Below are positions 34,495 to 42,564 of a DNA stretch of 64,000 bases, piece by piece (within the stretch, counting starts at the first letter, position 1; each line of letters begins with the position of its first letter). The DNA is from Spongiactinospora sp. TRM90649 (GTDB lineage: Bacteria; Actinomycetota; Actinomycetes; Streptosporangiales; Streptosporangiaceae), in assembly GCF_029382225.1 (NCBI RefSeq), contig NZ_JARLTC010000002.1, positions 186,001-250,000 of the forward strand, read 5' to 3'. The position numbers and the translations under genes were made by a program. Below the pieces are notes generated by a model. The model worked only from the letters and a program-made list of their open reading frames with translations. It did no database searches and was not told the origin of the DNA.

Positions 34495-35193
34495 CTAGGG
34501 CGACACCCTTCCGTACTCGTCGAACGCCGCGTGCGTGAGCGGGAACCGTTCGGCGAAGAACTCCTCCATCAATACCGCCACCCGGTGTGTCTCCCACTGC
34601 GGACTCGATGGATATCGCGCCCCATCGGCCAGGGTTCGCAACGAGAGCAGGTGCATCAGGCTGCGCGCGTTGAGGGTCAGAAAGAGTGAGGAGAACGTGG
34701 CCAGCGGCAGGCACATCCGGGCGACCTCACGGGACACGCCGGCCGCGATGATCTCGCGGTAGGCCTTCCAGGCGGCCTCGAAGACCGCCGTCAGCTCCGC
34801 GCCGACCAACGCCCGCTGGGCGGGGCTTCCCGGCGCGTACCGATATTCGCTGGCCTTTCCCGTCTGCGTGAGCGGCCTGTTCTCGTCCAGCGGGCTGTAA
34901 AAAATAGGCCGGAACTCCCGGTATCGCCCGGATTCCTCATTGATCGAAACCCCGATCCGGTGTTTCAGGAGTTGCCGGGTGACGAAAATCGGGGCCTCGA
35001 TGTGGAACGTCAGGGAATTGTGCTCGAACGGTGAGCCGTGCCGGTTTCGCATGAGATAGCGAATCAACCCGGCGTCGGCCGCGGAATCCACCGCCTCGGT
35101 CCCGCGCGTCGAGACGCGGGCCGCCCGGCAGACGCCCGCGTCCGATCCGACCGCGTCGACCAGCCCCACCGACACGTCGTGCCTGATCTCCAT
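34495..35193 (-). CDS. thyX: ThyX-like FAD-dependent thymidylate synthase homologue
   Basis: 232 residues from ATG 35193 with GGAGG upstream. SPFEHNSLTFHIEAPIFVTR is typical ThyX, but the signature that usually reads RHRx7S is KHRIGVSINEESGRY, with Lys for the first Arg and one extra residue before the Ser. ThyX uses FAD, NADPH and methylene-tetrahydrofolate to methylate dUMP. Homologues act on other nucleotides, as PolB methylates UMP in polyoxin biosynthesis. It is flanked by TetR and STAND regulators rather than by dapA-type housekeeping genes, so a special role is possible. I am sure of family, less of substrate. Confidence 0.85.
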   Translation of the reverse strand: MEIRHDVSVGLVDAVGSDAGVCRAARVSTRGTEAVDSAADAGLIRYLMRNRHGSPFEHNSLTFHIEAPIFVTRQLLKHRIGVSINEESGRYREFRPIFYSPLDENRPLTQTGKASEYRYAPGSPAQRALVGAELTAVFEAAWKAYREIIAAGVSREVARMCLPLATFSSLFLTLNARSLMHLLSLRTLADGARYPSSPQWETHRVAVLMEEFFAERFPLTHAAFDEYGRVSP

Positions 35194-35231
35194 GCGCGAC
35201 CTCCAAGCGGTACCGTCGGCCGTCGCCCCGG

Positions 35232-35879
35232 TCAGCGCAGGCCGTTGACCACGATCTCCGCGTACACGCGGCCGATCTCCGTCGGTGAGGCCGGGCTCTC
35301 CGCGTCGAGCCAGACGTGGGTCCATGCGCCCATGCCGATGATCCCGAACGCGACGATGTGCGGCAGCCCGACCTCGCGGAAGACGCCTTCCTGCATTCCG
35401 GTCTCGACGACGTCCACGAAGCAGCGTTCGAACGCCTCGCGCTTCTCCTTGATCTCGACGAACGTCTCCCCGGAGAGAAACCGGCGTTCCTGGAGGAACA
35501 CGGTTATCTCCGGCTTGTACATCGCCATGGGTTCGAGGAGTGCTTCGACGATCAACCTGCGCAGTTTCTCGTCGGCGGGCAGTTCGGTGTCGGCCACGAC
35601 TTCGCGGGCGCGGTGGAGCTGGTGGTCGATGAACCGGTCGTGCACGTGGAAGAGCAGGTCTTCCTTGCTCTTGAAGTGGTGGTAGAACGCACCTTTGGTG
35701 AGATTGGCGCCGTCGATGATGCTCTGGACGGACGTCGCAGCGTAGCCGTTCCGCTCGAAGAGGCGAATCGCGCTGGACAGCAGAGCCTTGCGGGCTCCCT
35801 CGGGGTCACGTACGACCTGACGCCCGCTCTGCCCGCGCCGGCCCTTCGGACTGAGATCCGCCACGTCGCCTCTCCGCAT
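35232..35879 (-). CDS. TetR-family transcriptional regulator
   Basis: 215 residues. The DNA-binding domain near residues 28-75 reads RKALLSSAIRLFERNGYAAT, then VQSIIDGANLTKGAFYHHF, a classic TetR helix-turn-helix. The C-terminal ligand domain (FLQERRFLSGETFVEIKEKR) resembles regulators of acyl-CoA or steroid metabolism (KstR2-like), but the ligand is unknown. Its stop lies 38 bp before the ThyX start on the same strand, so it may regulate itself with ThyX and the STAND gene. Confidence 0.9.
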   Translation of the reverse strand: MRRGDVADLSPKGRRGQSGRQVVRDPEGARKALLSSAIRLFERNGYAATSVQSIIDGANLTKGAFYHHFKSKEDLLFHVHDRFIDHQLHRAREVVADTELPADEKLRRLIVEALLEPMAMYKPEITVFLQERRFLSGETFVEIKEKREAFERCFVDVVETGMQEGVFREVGLPHIVAFGIIGMGAWTHVWLDAESPASPTEIGRVYAEIVVNGLR

Positions 35880-36006
35880 CGAGCCCGCCGCTCAGAACGA
35901 CCGTAGACCGCCTTGATCGAACGCGATCCTACAGTCAAGCCATCCCGGTCAACCGGCGTTACGAGGCTTTCGTACCTGCCCATGACCGCCGCGTCCGACG
36001 CATCGA

Positions 36007-36351
36007 TCATGTGGGCGAATTGCCCATTCCCTGCGGGTCCCCATCATCATCAAAGGTGATCTCCAGCGTGGACCGGTAAGCCTCGTCGTTCGTCTGGAAC
36101 TCCGTATCGCCGCCACCAGCGGGAGATCCCGCTTCCCTGACGGCTACGGCCCGGTACGCGAAGCCGTCCTGCTCGGCCGCTTCCCAGGTGAACACGACAT
36201 CGTCGCCTTCACCCAGGGTCCGATAGCTGCCAGGCGGACCTTCTATCGCGGAGAAATGCGCCCACACATCCCCCGGCACGGCCGGGGAACGTAACACGCC
36301 CCATCCCTCCTCCTCGTTCCAGAGCACCACGCCGCCAGTGACCTCGCCCAT
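36007..36351 (-). CDS. Cold-shock-domain-like small protein with acidic C-terminus
   Basis: 114 residues from ATG 36351, with AAGGAG nine bases upstream. The N-terminal half resembles a cold-shock domain: GGVVLWNEEEGWGVLRSP and DVWAHFSAIEG match the family's VxWFNxxKGYGFI and DVFVHFSAI motifs with changes in the aromatic RNA-binding residues (Trp for Phe in places). The second half is acidic (FQTNDEAYRSTLEITFDDDG), unlike normal 67-residue Csps. RNA- or DNA-binding is plausible but weakened by the substitutions. Confidence 0.65.
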   Translation of the reverse strand: MGEVTGGVVLWNEEEGWGVLRSPAVPGDVWAHFSAIEGPPGSYRTLGEGDDVVFTWEAAEQDGFAYRAVAVREAGSPAGGGDTEFQTNDEAYRSTLEITFDDDGDPQGMGNSPT

Positions 36352-36491
36352 CCAGAAACTCTCCTTCCCCCGACATACCGCGCGAACCACGATCATCCTG
36401 CACCCGTCCCGTGGCGATCCGCGTGGCCGTCCGGCCCGCGGAAGGCACTGACATCCTGGACCGAGGCCCGGCTGCTCGGCACGATGTGAGC

Positions 36492-37121
36492 ATGACGGAG
36501 AACGGATCAGCGCACCGGCCGGGAGCGAGCAAGGAAGCACGCTTTCGCCCGGATTGGGCGGCGGTGAGCGCTCTAGCGGGCGCGGTCGCCGCCGTGATCG
36601 CGCTGGTCGCCTACCTGGCGCCGCCGACCCCGCAGCCGTCCCCACCGGATCCGCCCACCGAGGCCGCCCCGGAGTCATCGCCACGGGAGGTGGTCACCGA
36701 GCCACCTCCGCGGTCATCACCACCAGAAGCGGTCACCACACCGGCCGCGCCGCCGACTCCGAGCCCTACGCCTGAACCCAGCACGTCCCCCGCGCCGGTG
36801 ATCCTGAATACCCCCACGACGCTGTCGGAGGTGCCGCCAGGCGGCTGCGACAAGGCCGCGACAGCGCTGACCGCCTACCAGCGGAACGCCGGAACCACCC
36901 GCAACGGCCAGGCAGCCGCGGCTCAGCAGGCGTACAGCGACCTGATGGGCGCGGGCCTCGACGCAGAGGGCGTGGTAAGTGCGACGATCAGTCGGCTGGC
37001 CTCCGAATTCCAGGAACTGCGCTTCCGCCTGACGGGCATGACCGGCGGCGATCCCAACGAGGTGATCGCGGACATCAACACGGACCACGCCGAACTCAGG
37101 CGGCTGTGCGCCCCCGGCTGA
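36492..37121 (+). CDS. Single-pass membrane protein with Pro/Thr/Ser-rich stalk
   Basis: 209 residues from ATG 36492. A short cytoplasmic start, one helix (WAAVSALAGAVAAVIALVAYLA), a proline-rich stalk of about 65 residues, then an outer helical domain starting GGCDKAATALTAYQRNAGTT and ending with a Cys (LRRLCAPG) that may pair with the first. No family recognised. It stands divergent from the cold-shock-like gene, with about 140 bp between them. Layout suggests a surface-exposed anchored protein. Confidence 0.65.
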   Translation: MTENGSAHRPGASKEARFRPDWAAVSALAGAVAAVIALVAYLAPPTPQPSPPDPPTEAAPESSPREVVTEPPPRSSPPEAVTTPAAPPTPSPTPEPSTSPAPVILNTPTTLSEVPPGGCDKAATALTAYQRNAGTTRNGQAAAAQQAYSDLMGAGLDAEGVVSATISRLASEFQELRFRLTGMTGGDPNEVIADINTDHAELRRLCAPG

Positions 37122-37156
37122 CCTGCCCCACAGAGCGGAAGCCGCGCGGCAGATCC

Positions 37157-37807
37157 TCACTCCGAGGCGTGCAGGATCTCCATCGCCTCAAGCACGTCGC
37201 TCACCACGTGATCGGCCTCGTGCTCGACACCCGGCCATGTCCCCCGGTCGATCCAGATCGTCCGCAAGCCGGCCGCCCGCCCACCGGCGATGTCCGCCGT
37301 GAGGTTGTCGCCGACCATCCACCCGCCGCCGTCGAGGCTCACCTCACACCGCTTGGCCGCGATCTCGAACAACCCGGCTTCCGGCTTCCGCATCCCCTCT
37401 GCCCCCGACAGAGCCCACGCGTCCACCACATCCGCCAGCCCCGTCCGCCGGATCTTGCCGAGCTGATTGTCCGCCATGCCGTTCGTCACGATGGCCACCG
37501 CCCATCCGGCAGCCCGCAGGCGATCCAGACCGGCGAGCACGTCAGGCGGACATACGACCAGGTACGGCATGCGCGCGCGATAGCGCCCCCAAAGCTCCTC
37601 CACCGACATCGACAGGCCGAACCGCTCACGCACCCTCGTGAAGAACTCCCCACGGTGCGGATATCCGGATCTGTCAAGGGCAACCAGCCACTCAACCGCC
37701 ACGCCGTCCAACCCGTGCTCATCGACGAACTCCCCAACCCAGATCCCGAACGCCTTGTCCAGGTCGATCAGCGTGTTGTCCAGGTCGAAGAGCGCAAGCC
37801 GCTGCAC
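37157..37807 (-). CDS. HAD-superfamily hydrolase
   Basis: 216 residues. Motif I is LALFDLDNTLIDL with the nucleophilic Asp, motif II IVTNGMADNQ, motif III RKPEAGLFEIAAKR with the Lys, and motif IV WMVGDNLTADIAGG. The cap is the small helical type after motif I. This is a phosphatase-like HAD of the YjjG/phosphoglycolate-phosphatase kind; the substrate is unknown. It is convergent with the membrane protein at 36492-37121 and divergent from the broken gene at 37871. Confidence 0.9.
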   Translation of the reverse strand: MQRLALFDLDNTLIDLDKAFGIWVGEFVDEHGLDGVAVEWLVALDRSGYPHRGEFFTRVRERFGLSMSVEELWGRYRARMPYLVVCPPDVLAGLDRLRAAGWAVAIVTNGMADNQLGKIRRTGLADVVDAWALSGAEGMRKPEAGLFEIAAKRCEVSLDGGGWMVGDNLTADIAGGRAAGLRTIWIDRGTWPGVEHEADHVVSDVLEAMEILHASE

Positions 37808-37870
37808 AGCGCCTTATCCTACGACGTCGCCCCATATGCGATCATCGATGAATGACAACGAGAAAGGCGC

Positions 37871-38420
37871 ATGGTCGCTGACCGCCGGCTCGCACTCCAC
37901 GCGACGCTTCCCGACCGCTACGCCCGTCACGAAGTCCTGGCCTCGACCATCGACCACCGCGGCCGGCTGGCCGCGCTGGTCGCCGACCCCGCCCAGGGCT
38001 TCACCCCCATCCCGTACTTCTCCGAGCTCCGCCCCCCGCTACGACGCGACAGCCGTCGTCTGCGACGGCGACGAGATCCACGCCTGCCCCTACACCGACT
38101 TCCCGCTGATCGAGATCGACGCTGACGGCGTCCGGAGCGTCACACCGAATCCAGTCAAGCGATGCACCGGCTTGGCCCTCTCCGGTGCCGATCTGGCCTT
38201 CTTGGCTCAGCGCCGAGCGAACGGCGGATTCCGCTGGGAGATCCGCAGAGCCCTCCGAGAGGGCGGAGCCGTCACCGAGACGGGACGCGAGCACCTGCTG
38301 CTACCAATCGGCCGACGTCCGTCCGGCCGGGCATGCGGCAAGATCGGCAGAGGCGGAACGCTGTGGCTGCACCAGAACGGCGATCCTCGGCGTTGGTACC
38401 GCTATGAGATGGACACCTGA
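37871..38420 (+). pseudogene. Frameshifted hypothetical gene
   Basis: Two halves lie in different frames. The first, from ATG 37871 (behind GAGAAAGG), reads VADRRLALHATLPDRYARHE up to PIPYFSELRP. The second continues RYDATAVVCDGDEIHACPYT to a stop at 38420. They join if one C of the six-C run at 38032-38037 is removed, giving about 182 residues. It could be a real frameshift mutation, a sequencing error in the C-run, or slippage. No family recognised. Confidence 0.6.
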
Positions 38421-38613
38421 GCCCGATACGCCGAGAGCGACGGCGAGCAGGGACAACGGCGATGCGTAGACGCCACGCGAGCTACGCCATACCTTCGAAT
38501 CGCCGGTTGCCGTCGCACTGGATCGCCGAACCCACGGATTTGGTTCGAACATTGCGGCACAGCCTGACGCCACCGTTCGCACCAACGCCCGATTGAGCCG
38601 TGGCCCGGCTGGT

Positions 38614-38637
38614 GGGGGCGGGTGAGTGCCCGCCCCC
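38614..38637. terminator. Strong GC hairpin between convergent genes
   Basis: GGGGGCGGG and CCCGCCCCC make a perfect 9-bp stem with a TGAGTG loop, 12 bp beyond the chitinase stop and about 190 bp beyond the frameshifted gene. It is probably a terminator for the chitinase gene and possibly both sides. Confidence 0.7.
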
Positions 38638-38649
38638 TTCGTCGTGCTG

Positions 38650-40266
38650 TCAGAAGCCGGCGGTGATCTGGGTGAACGGCCAGCCGGTCTGCTCGCGATT
38701 GACCGCCCAGAAGGTGAGGCGGGTGAGGCCCCTGGCCTTGGCCCAGTCGCGGATCTGGGTCCACTGGGCCAGGGTCGTGGTCTCCCCTACGTCGGATCTG
38801 CCGTTCATGCCCGAGATGCCCATGTGGGCGTATGCCTCGGCGTCGCTCCAGCCGAACGTGCTCTTCAGGGAGCTCTTGAGCCCCTCGGAGGCGTTGACGG
38901 TGTCCTGGTACATGTCGTTGCCGCCGAAGTTGAACGCCATGATCGTGTAGTTGTCGATCGGCGCGCCCAGGGCCTTGGCCTGGTTGACCAGGCGGACGCC
39001 CGGGGCGCTCAGGCCGGTCTTGAGCGTCGGGATGGTGACGGCGATCTTGACGTTCGGGTTGTTCTGCTTGACGATCTTCAGGCCGTTGAGGATGCGGTCC
39101 TGGACCGTGTTGTTCTCGAACTCATCGACGTTCTCGATGTCGAAGTCGACCACCGCCGGGCCGAAGGCGTTGATGACCTGCTGGACCGCGTTGGCGAAGG
39201 CCGGCGGGGTCGAGCAGTTCGGGCCGAGCTTGTTGCCGCTCCAGCCGCCGAAGGAGATCGCCACCATGCCGCCCCTGGACCTGATCATGCCGATCGCCTG
39301 GGCGTCGATGCCGCCGGTCAGCGGGCGCTGGCCGTCCCATGCCGGGGTGCAGCCGCCCGATGACTGGATGAAGGCCATCGTGAAGGACTTGACGCCGGTG
39401 CCGGCCATGACCGTGCCCGGGTTGGGCGGGCTCCCCAAGGCCATGGACAGGTACGGGGCGCCGGGCAGCCTGGCGGGATTGGGGTTGGGGCTGGTGCAGC
39501 CGGTCGTGGTGGCGTTCAGCTCACGGCCCGCCGACTCCCCGCTGACGTTGTAGGCCTTGATCGTGTACTTGCGGGTCTCGCACCTGGCGACGCCGGAGAT
39601 GGTGGCGGTGGCGGAGACGACCTGCGCGCGCTGCGCGCCAGCCTCGTAAACCCGGTACCCGGTGACGGTGCCGCTGGAGGCGCCCCAGTTCAGCGTGACG
39701 CTGGTGTCGTTGGCGGTCGCCCAGGCGGCGCCGGGCTGGCCGGGCACCGGTGGCGCGGTGGTGGCGGTGATCCAGGAGGCGTCCGAGCGATTGCCTGCGG
39801 CGTCGCGGGCGCGCAGCATGTAGGTGTAGGCGGTGGAGGCGGCCAGGCCCGAGTCGGTGTAGCCGGTGCCGGGCACGGTGGTGACCAGGACGTAATTGCG
39901 GTAGAGCTCGTATCCGGCGAGGCGGACGTTGTCGGTGGAGGCGTCCCAGGCCAGCGAGACGCTGCCGGAGGTGGCCTCGGTGACGCGCGGGTTCGCCGGG
40001 GCCGGGGGCAGCGGGACGCGCTCCCACATCGGGGGGACGTTGGGTGGCTCCCAGCCGGGTATGGAGGTGTGGTTCTGCAGGCACCGGTATTCGACGCCGT
40101 TGTAGGTGACGATCGTGCCGACGGTGTAGGCGGTCCAGGCCACCCAGTCGGGCGCGGCGGCTTGGACTTTCGCCTGCCGTACCACGTCGGCCTCGGCCGG
40201 CGCCGGAAGGCCCAGGCCCGTCACGAAGACGGCCAGGACCGCGAGGATGAGTACGCGGAGTCTCAC
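38650..40266 (-). CDS. Secreted GH18 chitinase with CBM5/12-like and FN3 domains
   Basis: 538 residues from GTG 40266, with GGGAG upstream. Order: signal peptide (1-26, ending PAPAEA), a chitin-binding CBM5/12-like module (about 40-82, WTAYTVGTIVTYNGVEYRC), two FN3-like modules (about 90-255), and a GH18 catalytic domain from about 268. SFGGW and VVDFDIEN (Asp374, Asp376, Glu378) give the DxxDxDxE-type active site, Glu being the acid. It hydrolyses chitin outside the cell by substrate-assisted retention. A 17-bp palindrome lies 229-245 bp upstream of the start. The domain set is usual for actinomycete chitinases. Confidence 0.93.
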   Translation of the reverse strand: MRLRVLILAVLAVFVTGLGLPAPAEADVVRQAKVQAAAPDWVAWTAYTVGTIVTYNGVEYRCLQNHTSIPGWEPPNVPPMWERVPLPPAPANPRVTEATSGSVSLAWDASTDNVRLAGYELYRNYVLVTTVPGTGYTDSGLAASTAYTYMLRARDAAGNRSDASWITATTAPPVPGQPGAAWATANDTSVTLNWGASSGTVTGYRVYEAGAQRAQVVSATATISGVARCETRKYTIKAYNVSGESAGRELNATTTGCTSPNPNPARLPGAPYLSMALGSPPNPGTVMAGTGVKSFTMAFIQSSGGCTPAWDGQRPLTGGIDAQAIGMIRSRGGMVAISFGGWSGNKLGPNCSTPPAFANAVQQVINAFGPAVVDFDIENVDEFENNTVQDRILNGLKIVKQNNPNVKIAVTIPTLKTGLSAPGVRLVNQAKALGAPIDNYTIMAFNFGGNDMYQDTVNASEGLKSSLKSTFGWSDAEAYAHMGISGMNGRSDVGETTTLAQWTQIRDWAKARGLTRLTFWAVNREQTGWPFTQITAGF

Positions 40267-40494
40267 GTGACACTCCCTGGGGGGTGGGGGTGGAGTGTGC
40301 CGATGACTCGCCCGCGCGGCCGTCCCCCCGCACGTCTGCGGGGCGGCCACTGGCCAGGTCATGTGCGCCACCGGGCCGCCGTACCGGGGTCGTGGTCGGC
40401 ATCGCGTGGCCCGCCGGTCGAACGGCAAGGCCGCCTGGGAGCGGGTACGCGTGGGAGAGCGGCCTCACAGAGAGCGAAGAAGCGAAGTTTATCG

Positions 40495-40511
40495 TTAGGA
40501 AACTTTCCTAA
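40495..40511 (-). promoter_or_regulatory. Palindromic operator-like site upstream of the chitinase gene
   Basis: TTAGGAAACTTTCCTAA is a perfect 17-bp palindrome about the central base. It stands in an AT-rich island inside the otherwise gene-free 40267-40615 stretch between the chitinase and the 40616 gene, where I see nothing else coding. The form suits a dimeric repressor such as a ROK- or LacI-type sugar regulator. It is probably at or near the chitinase promoter, though the long leader (about 230 bp) is unusual. Confidence 0.6.
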
Positions 40512-40615
40512 TATTTTTCGAATTGTAACCGTCGCTACCAGGCGCTACAAGGGCCCAAGTCGACTCGCGCGCGGGGCGATCGACGATCGGTCGGTCCGGC
40601 CGCGCTCCGCTTCTC

Positions 40616-40942
40616 TTACTCGGGCCGACGGCCCGCGGGTCCGAGATCACGTCCGTCGAGGACCTCGATGTCAGCAATGGCCGTCGCGCTGGGGTCCAAG
40701 CTCAGCCAGATGACGTCCTCGCCGTCACGCTCCAGCTGCACCATCCGCGAACCGGACGAACCCGGTGGAGCGGTCAGGAGGTTGGTGCAGGTAGCGCTAC
40801 AGGTGCACACGCCATGAAACGGCAGGTCTTCCACCGAGTCCGCTAGAGGGTCGCTCTCGTCCCTCGCACGCAGCAGAGCGACGATGTCAGCGGCGAGGTC
40901 GGGGAACACGTCTCCGAGGCGCGGGCGCCGACCGGCAGTCAT
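40616..40942 (-). CDS. Hypothetical protein with clustered cysteines
   Basis: 108 residues from ATG 40942. The mid-region FHGVCTCSATCTNLLTAPPG has three closely spaced Cys that could bind metal. The C-terminal half, VQLERDGEDVIWLSLDPSAT, looks like a beta-rich domain. No family recognised. It may be a small accessory gene linked to the integrase remnant beside it. Confidence 0.5.
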   Translation of the reverse strand: MTAGRRPRLGDVFPDLAADIVALLRARDESDPLADSVEDLPFHGVCTCSATCTNLLTAPPGSSGSRMVQLERDGEDVIWLSLDPSATAIADIEVLDGRDLGPAGRRPE

Positions 40943-41055
40943 GATCCGCACGATACTCAAGTGCGGTGTGTCGTCCCCGCCGCGCTCATCCGGCGGCCGG
41001 CGTGGGTGCGGGTGCCGGATGAGATCCTGCCTCCGCTGCCCGAAGTCGGCCGGCT

Positions 41056-41250
41056 GTGATGTCAACGGCAATCGGCGGCGCACGCCCGCTTCGCCACTAC
41101 TACGCCGGCGTCATGCCGGCGGGCGGCGTCTCGATCAAGGAACTCACCGAGTATCTCGGCCATGCCGATCCGGGGAGCCCGGTCCGGGAGCTTCTACCGG
41201 ACCGGGTTTCCCCACGTCAGCCCCCTACTTCAACAACTGGCGGGCCATGA
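41056..41250 (+). pseudogene. Tyrosine-recombinase (integrase) C-terminal remnant
   Basis: About 64 codons. LRHYYAGVMPAGGVSIKELT then EYLGHADPG matches the C-terminal box of tyrosine recombinases (LRHTYAS... LGHxSxxxT), with the catalytic Arg-His and the second His kept. The nucleophile Tyr and everything upstream are missing, and the end overlaps the acyl-CoA dehydrogenase gene. It is a leftover of an integrated element; no att repeat was found nearby by eye. Confidence 0.65.
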
Positions 41251-42388
41251 CCATGCGCTGGATCTGGTTGGTGCCCTCGTAGATCTGGGTGATTTTGGCG
41301 TCGCGCATCATGCGTTCTACGGGGTAGTCGCGGGTGTAGCCGTAGCCGCCGAGGAGTTGGACGGCGTCGGTGGTGATTTCCATGGCGGCGTCGCTGGCGG
41401 CGCATTTGGCGGCGCTGGAGAAGAAGGTGAGGTCCTTGACCTTGGCGCCGTGCATGGCGGCCTCGGATTTGGCGGCGGCGGCGTAGGTGAGCTGGCGGGC
41501 GGCTTCGAGCTTCATGGCCATGTCGGCGAGCATGAACTGGACGCCCTGGAAGTCGGCGACGGGCTTGCCGAACTGCTTGCGCTCCTTGACGTAGCCGATG
41601 GCGTAGTCGAGGGCGCCCTGGGCGATGCCGAGGGCCTGGGCGGCGATGGTGATGCGGGTGTGGTCGAGGGTGGCCAGGGCGGTGCGGAAGCCGGTGCCGG
41701 GGGCGCCGATCATGCGGGAGGCCGGGATGCGGACGTTCTCCAGGATGACCTGGCGGGTGGGTGAGGCCTTGATGCCGAGCTTCTTCTCCTTGGCGCCGAA
41801 GCTCACGCCCTCGTCGGATTTCTCGACGACGAAGGCGGAGATGCCGCGGGCGCCCGCGGACGGGTCGGTGACGGCCATGAGGGTGTAGTACTCGGAGACG
41901 CCCGCGTTGGTGATCCACATCTTGGTGCCGTTGAGCACGTAGTGGTCACCGTCCTGGACGGCACGCGTCTTCATCGCCGCGGCGTCGGAGCCCGCCTCGG
42001 GCTCGGAGAGGGCGTACGAGAACATGGCGTCGCCCCTGGCCACGGCGGGCAGGTAGCGCTGTTTGAGCTCCTCGGACGCCGAGAGCAGCAGCGGGACCGT
42101 GCCGAGCTTGTTGACCGCCGGGATGAGCGAGGAGGAGCCGCAGGCGCGGGCGACCTCCTCGATGACGATGACCGTCGCCAGGGCGTCGGCTCCCGCGCCG
42201 CCGTACGCCTCGGGGACGTGGACGGCGTGGAAGTCGGCCGCGACGAGGTCCTTGTAGACCTCCCACGGAAACTCCTCCGCCTCGTCCGCCTGCGCGGCGC
42301 GCGGGGCGATCTTCTCGTCGGCCAGTGCTCGCACGGCCTGGCGGAGCATGTCGTGCTCCTCGGCGGGCGCGTAGAGAGGGAAGCTCAT
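41225..42388 (-). CDS. Acyl-CoA dehydrogenase
   Basis: 387 residues, full family length. [20 protein letters not shown] binds FAD and substrate, [12 protein letters not shown] follows, and [13 protein letters not shown] near Glu371 has the catalytic base seen in short/medium-chain and glutaryl/isovaleryl types. It oxidises an acyl-CoA to the 2-enoyl-CoA, passing electrons to ETF. It stands alone and divergent from the UDP-glucose dehydrogenase gene. Chain length cannot be fixed from sequence. Confidence 0.93.
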   Translation of the reverse strand: MSFPLYAPAEEHDMLRQAVRALADEKIAPRAAQADEAEEFPWEVYKDLVAADFHAVHVPEAYGGAGADALATVIVIEEVARACGSSSLIPAVNKLGTVPLLLSASEELKQRYLPAVARGDAMFSYALSEPEAGSDAAAMKTRAVQDGDHYVLNGTKMWITNAGVSEYYTLMAVTDPSAGARGISAFVVEKSDEGVSFGAKEKKLGIKASPTRQVILENVRIPASRMIGAPGTGFRTALATLDHTRITIAAQALGIAQGALDYAIGYVKERKQFGKPVADFQGVQFMLADMAMKLEAARQLTYAAAAKSEAAMHGAKVKDLTFFSSAAKCAASDAAMEITTDAVQLLGGYGYTRDYPVERMMRDAKITQIYEGTNQIQRMVMARQLLK

Positions 42389-42564
42389 GGACAGATACTA
42401 GGACGTCCAACAAAACGGCTCCACGGCGTGCCACCCCTTACCTGCGCCATCCGGGTGATTCGCGGGTGGGGGACGCGAAACACAAGGGGCCGGTAACATG
42501 CCTCGGCAACCCGACCAGGATGATTGGGCCATAGATGTTTGGCGCTGTCGAGAGGAGCACAGAC

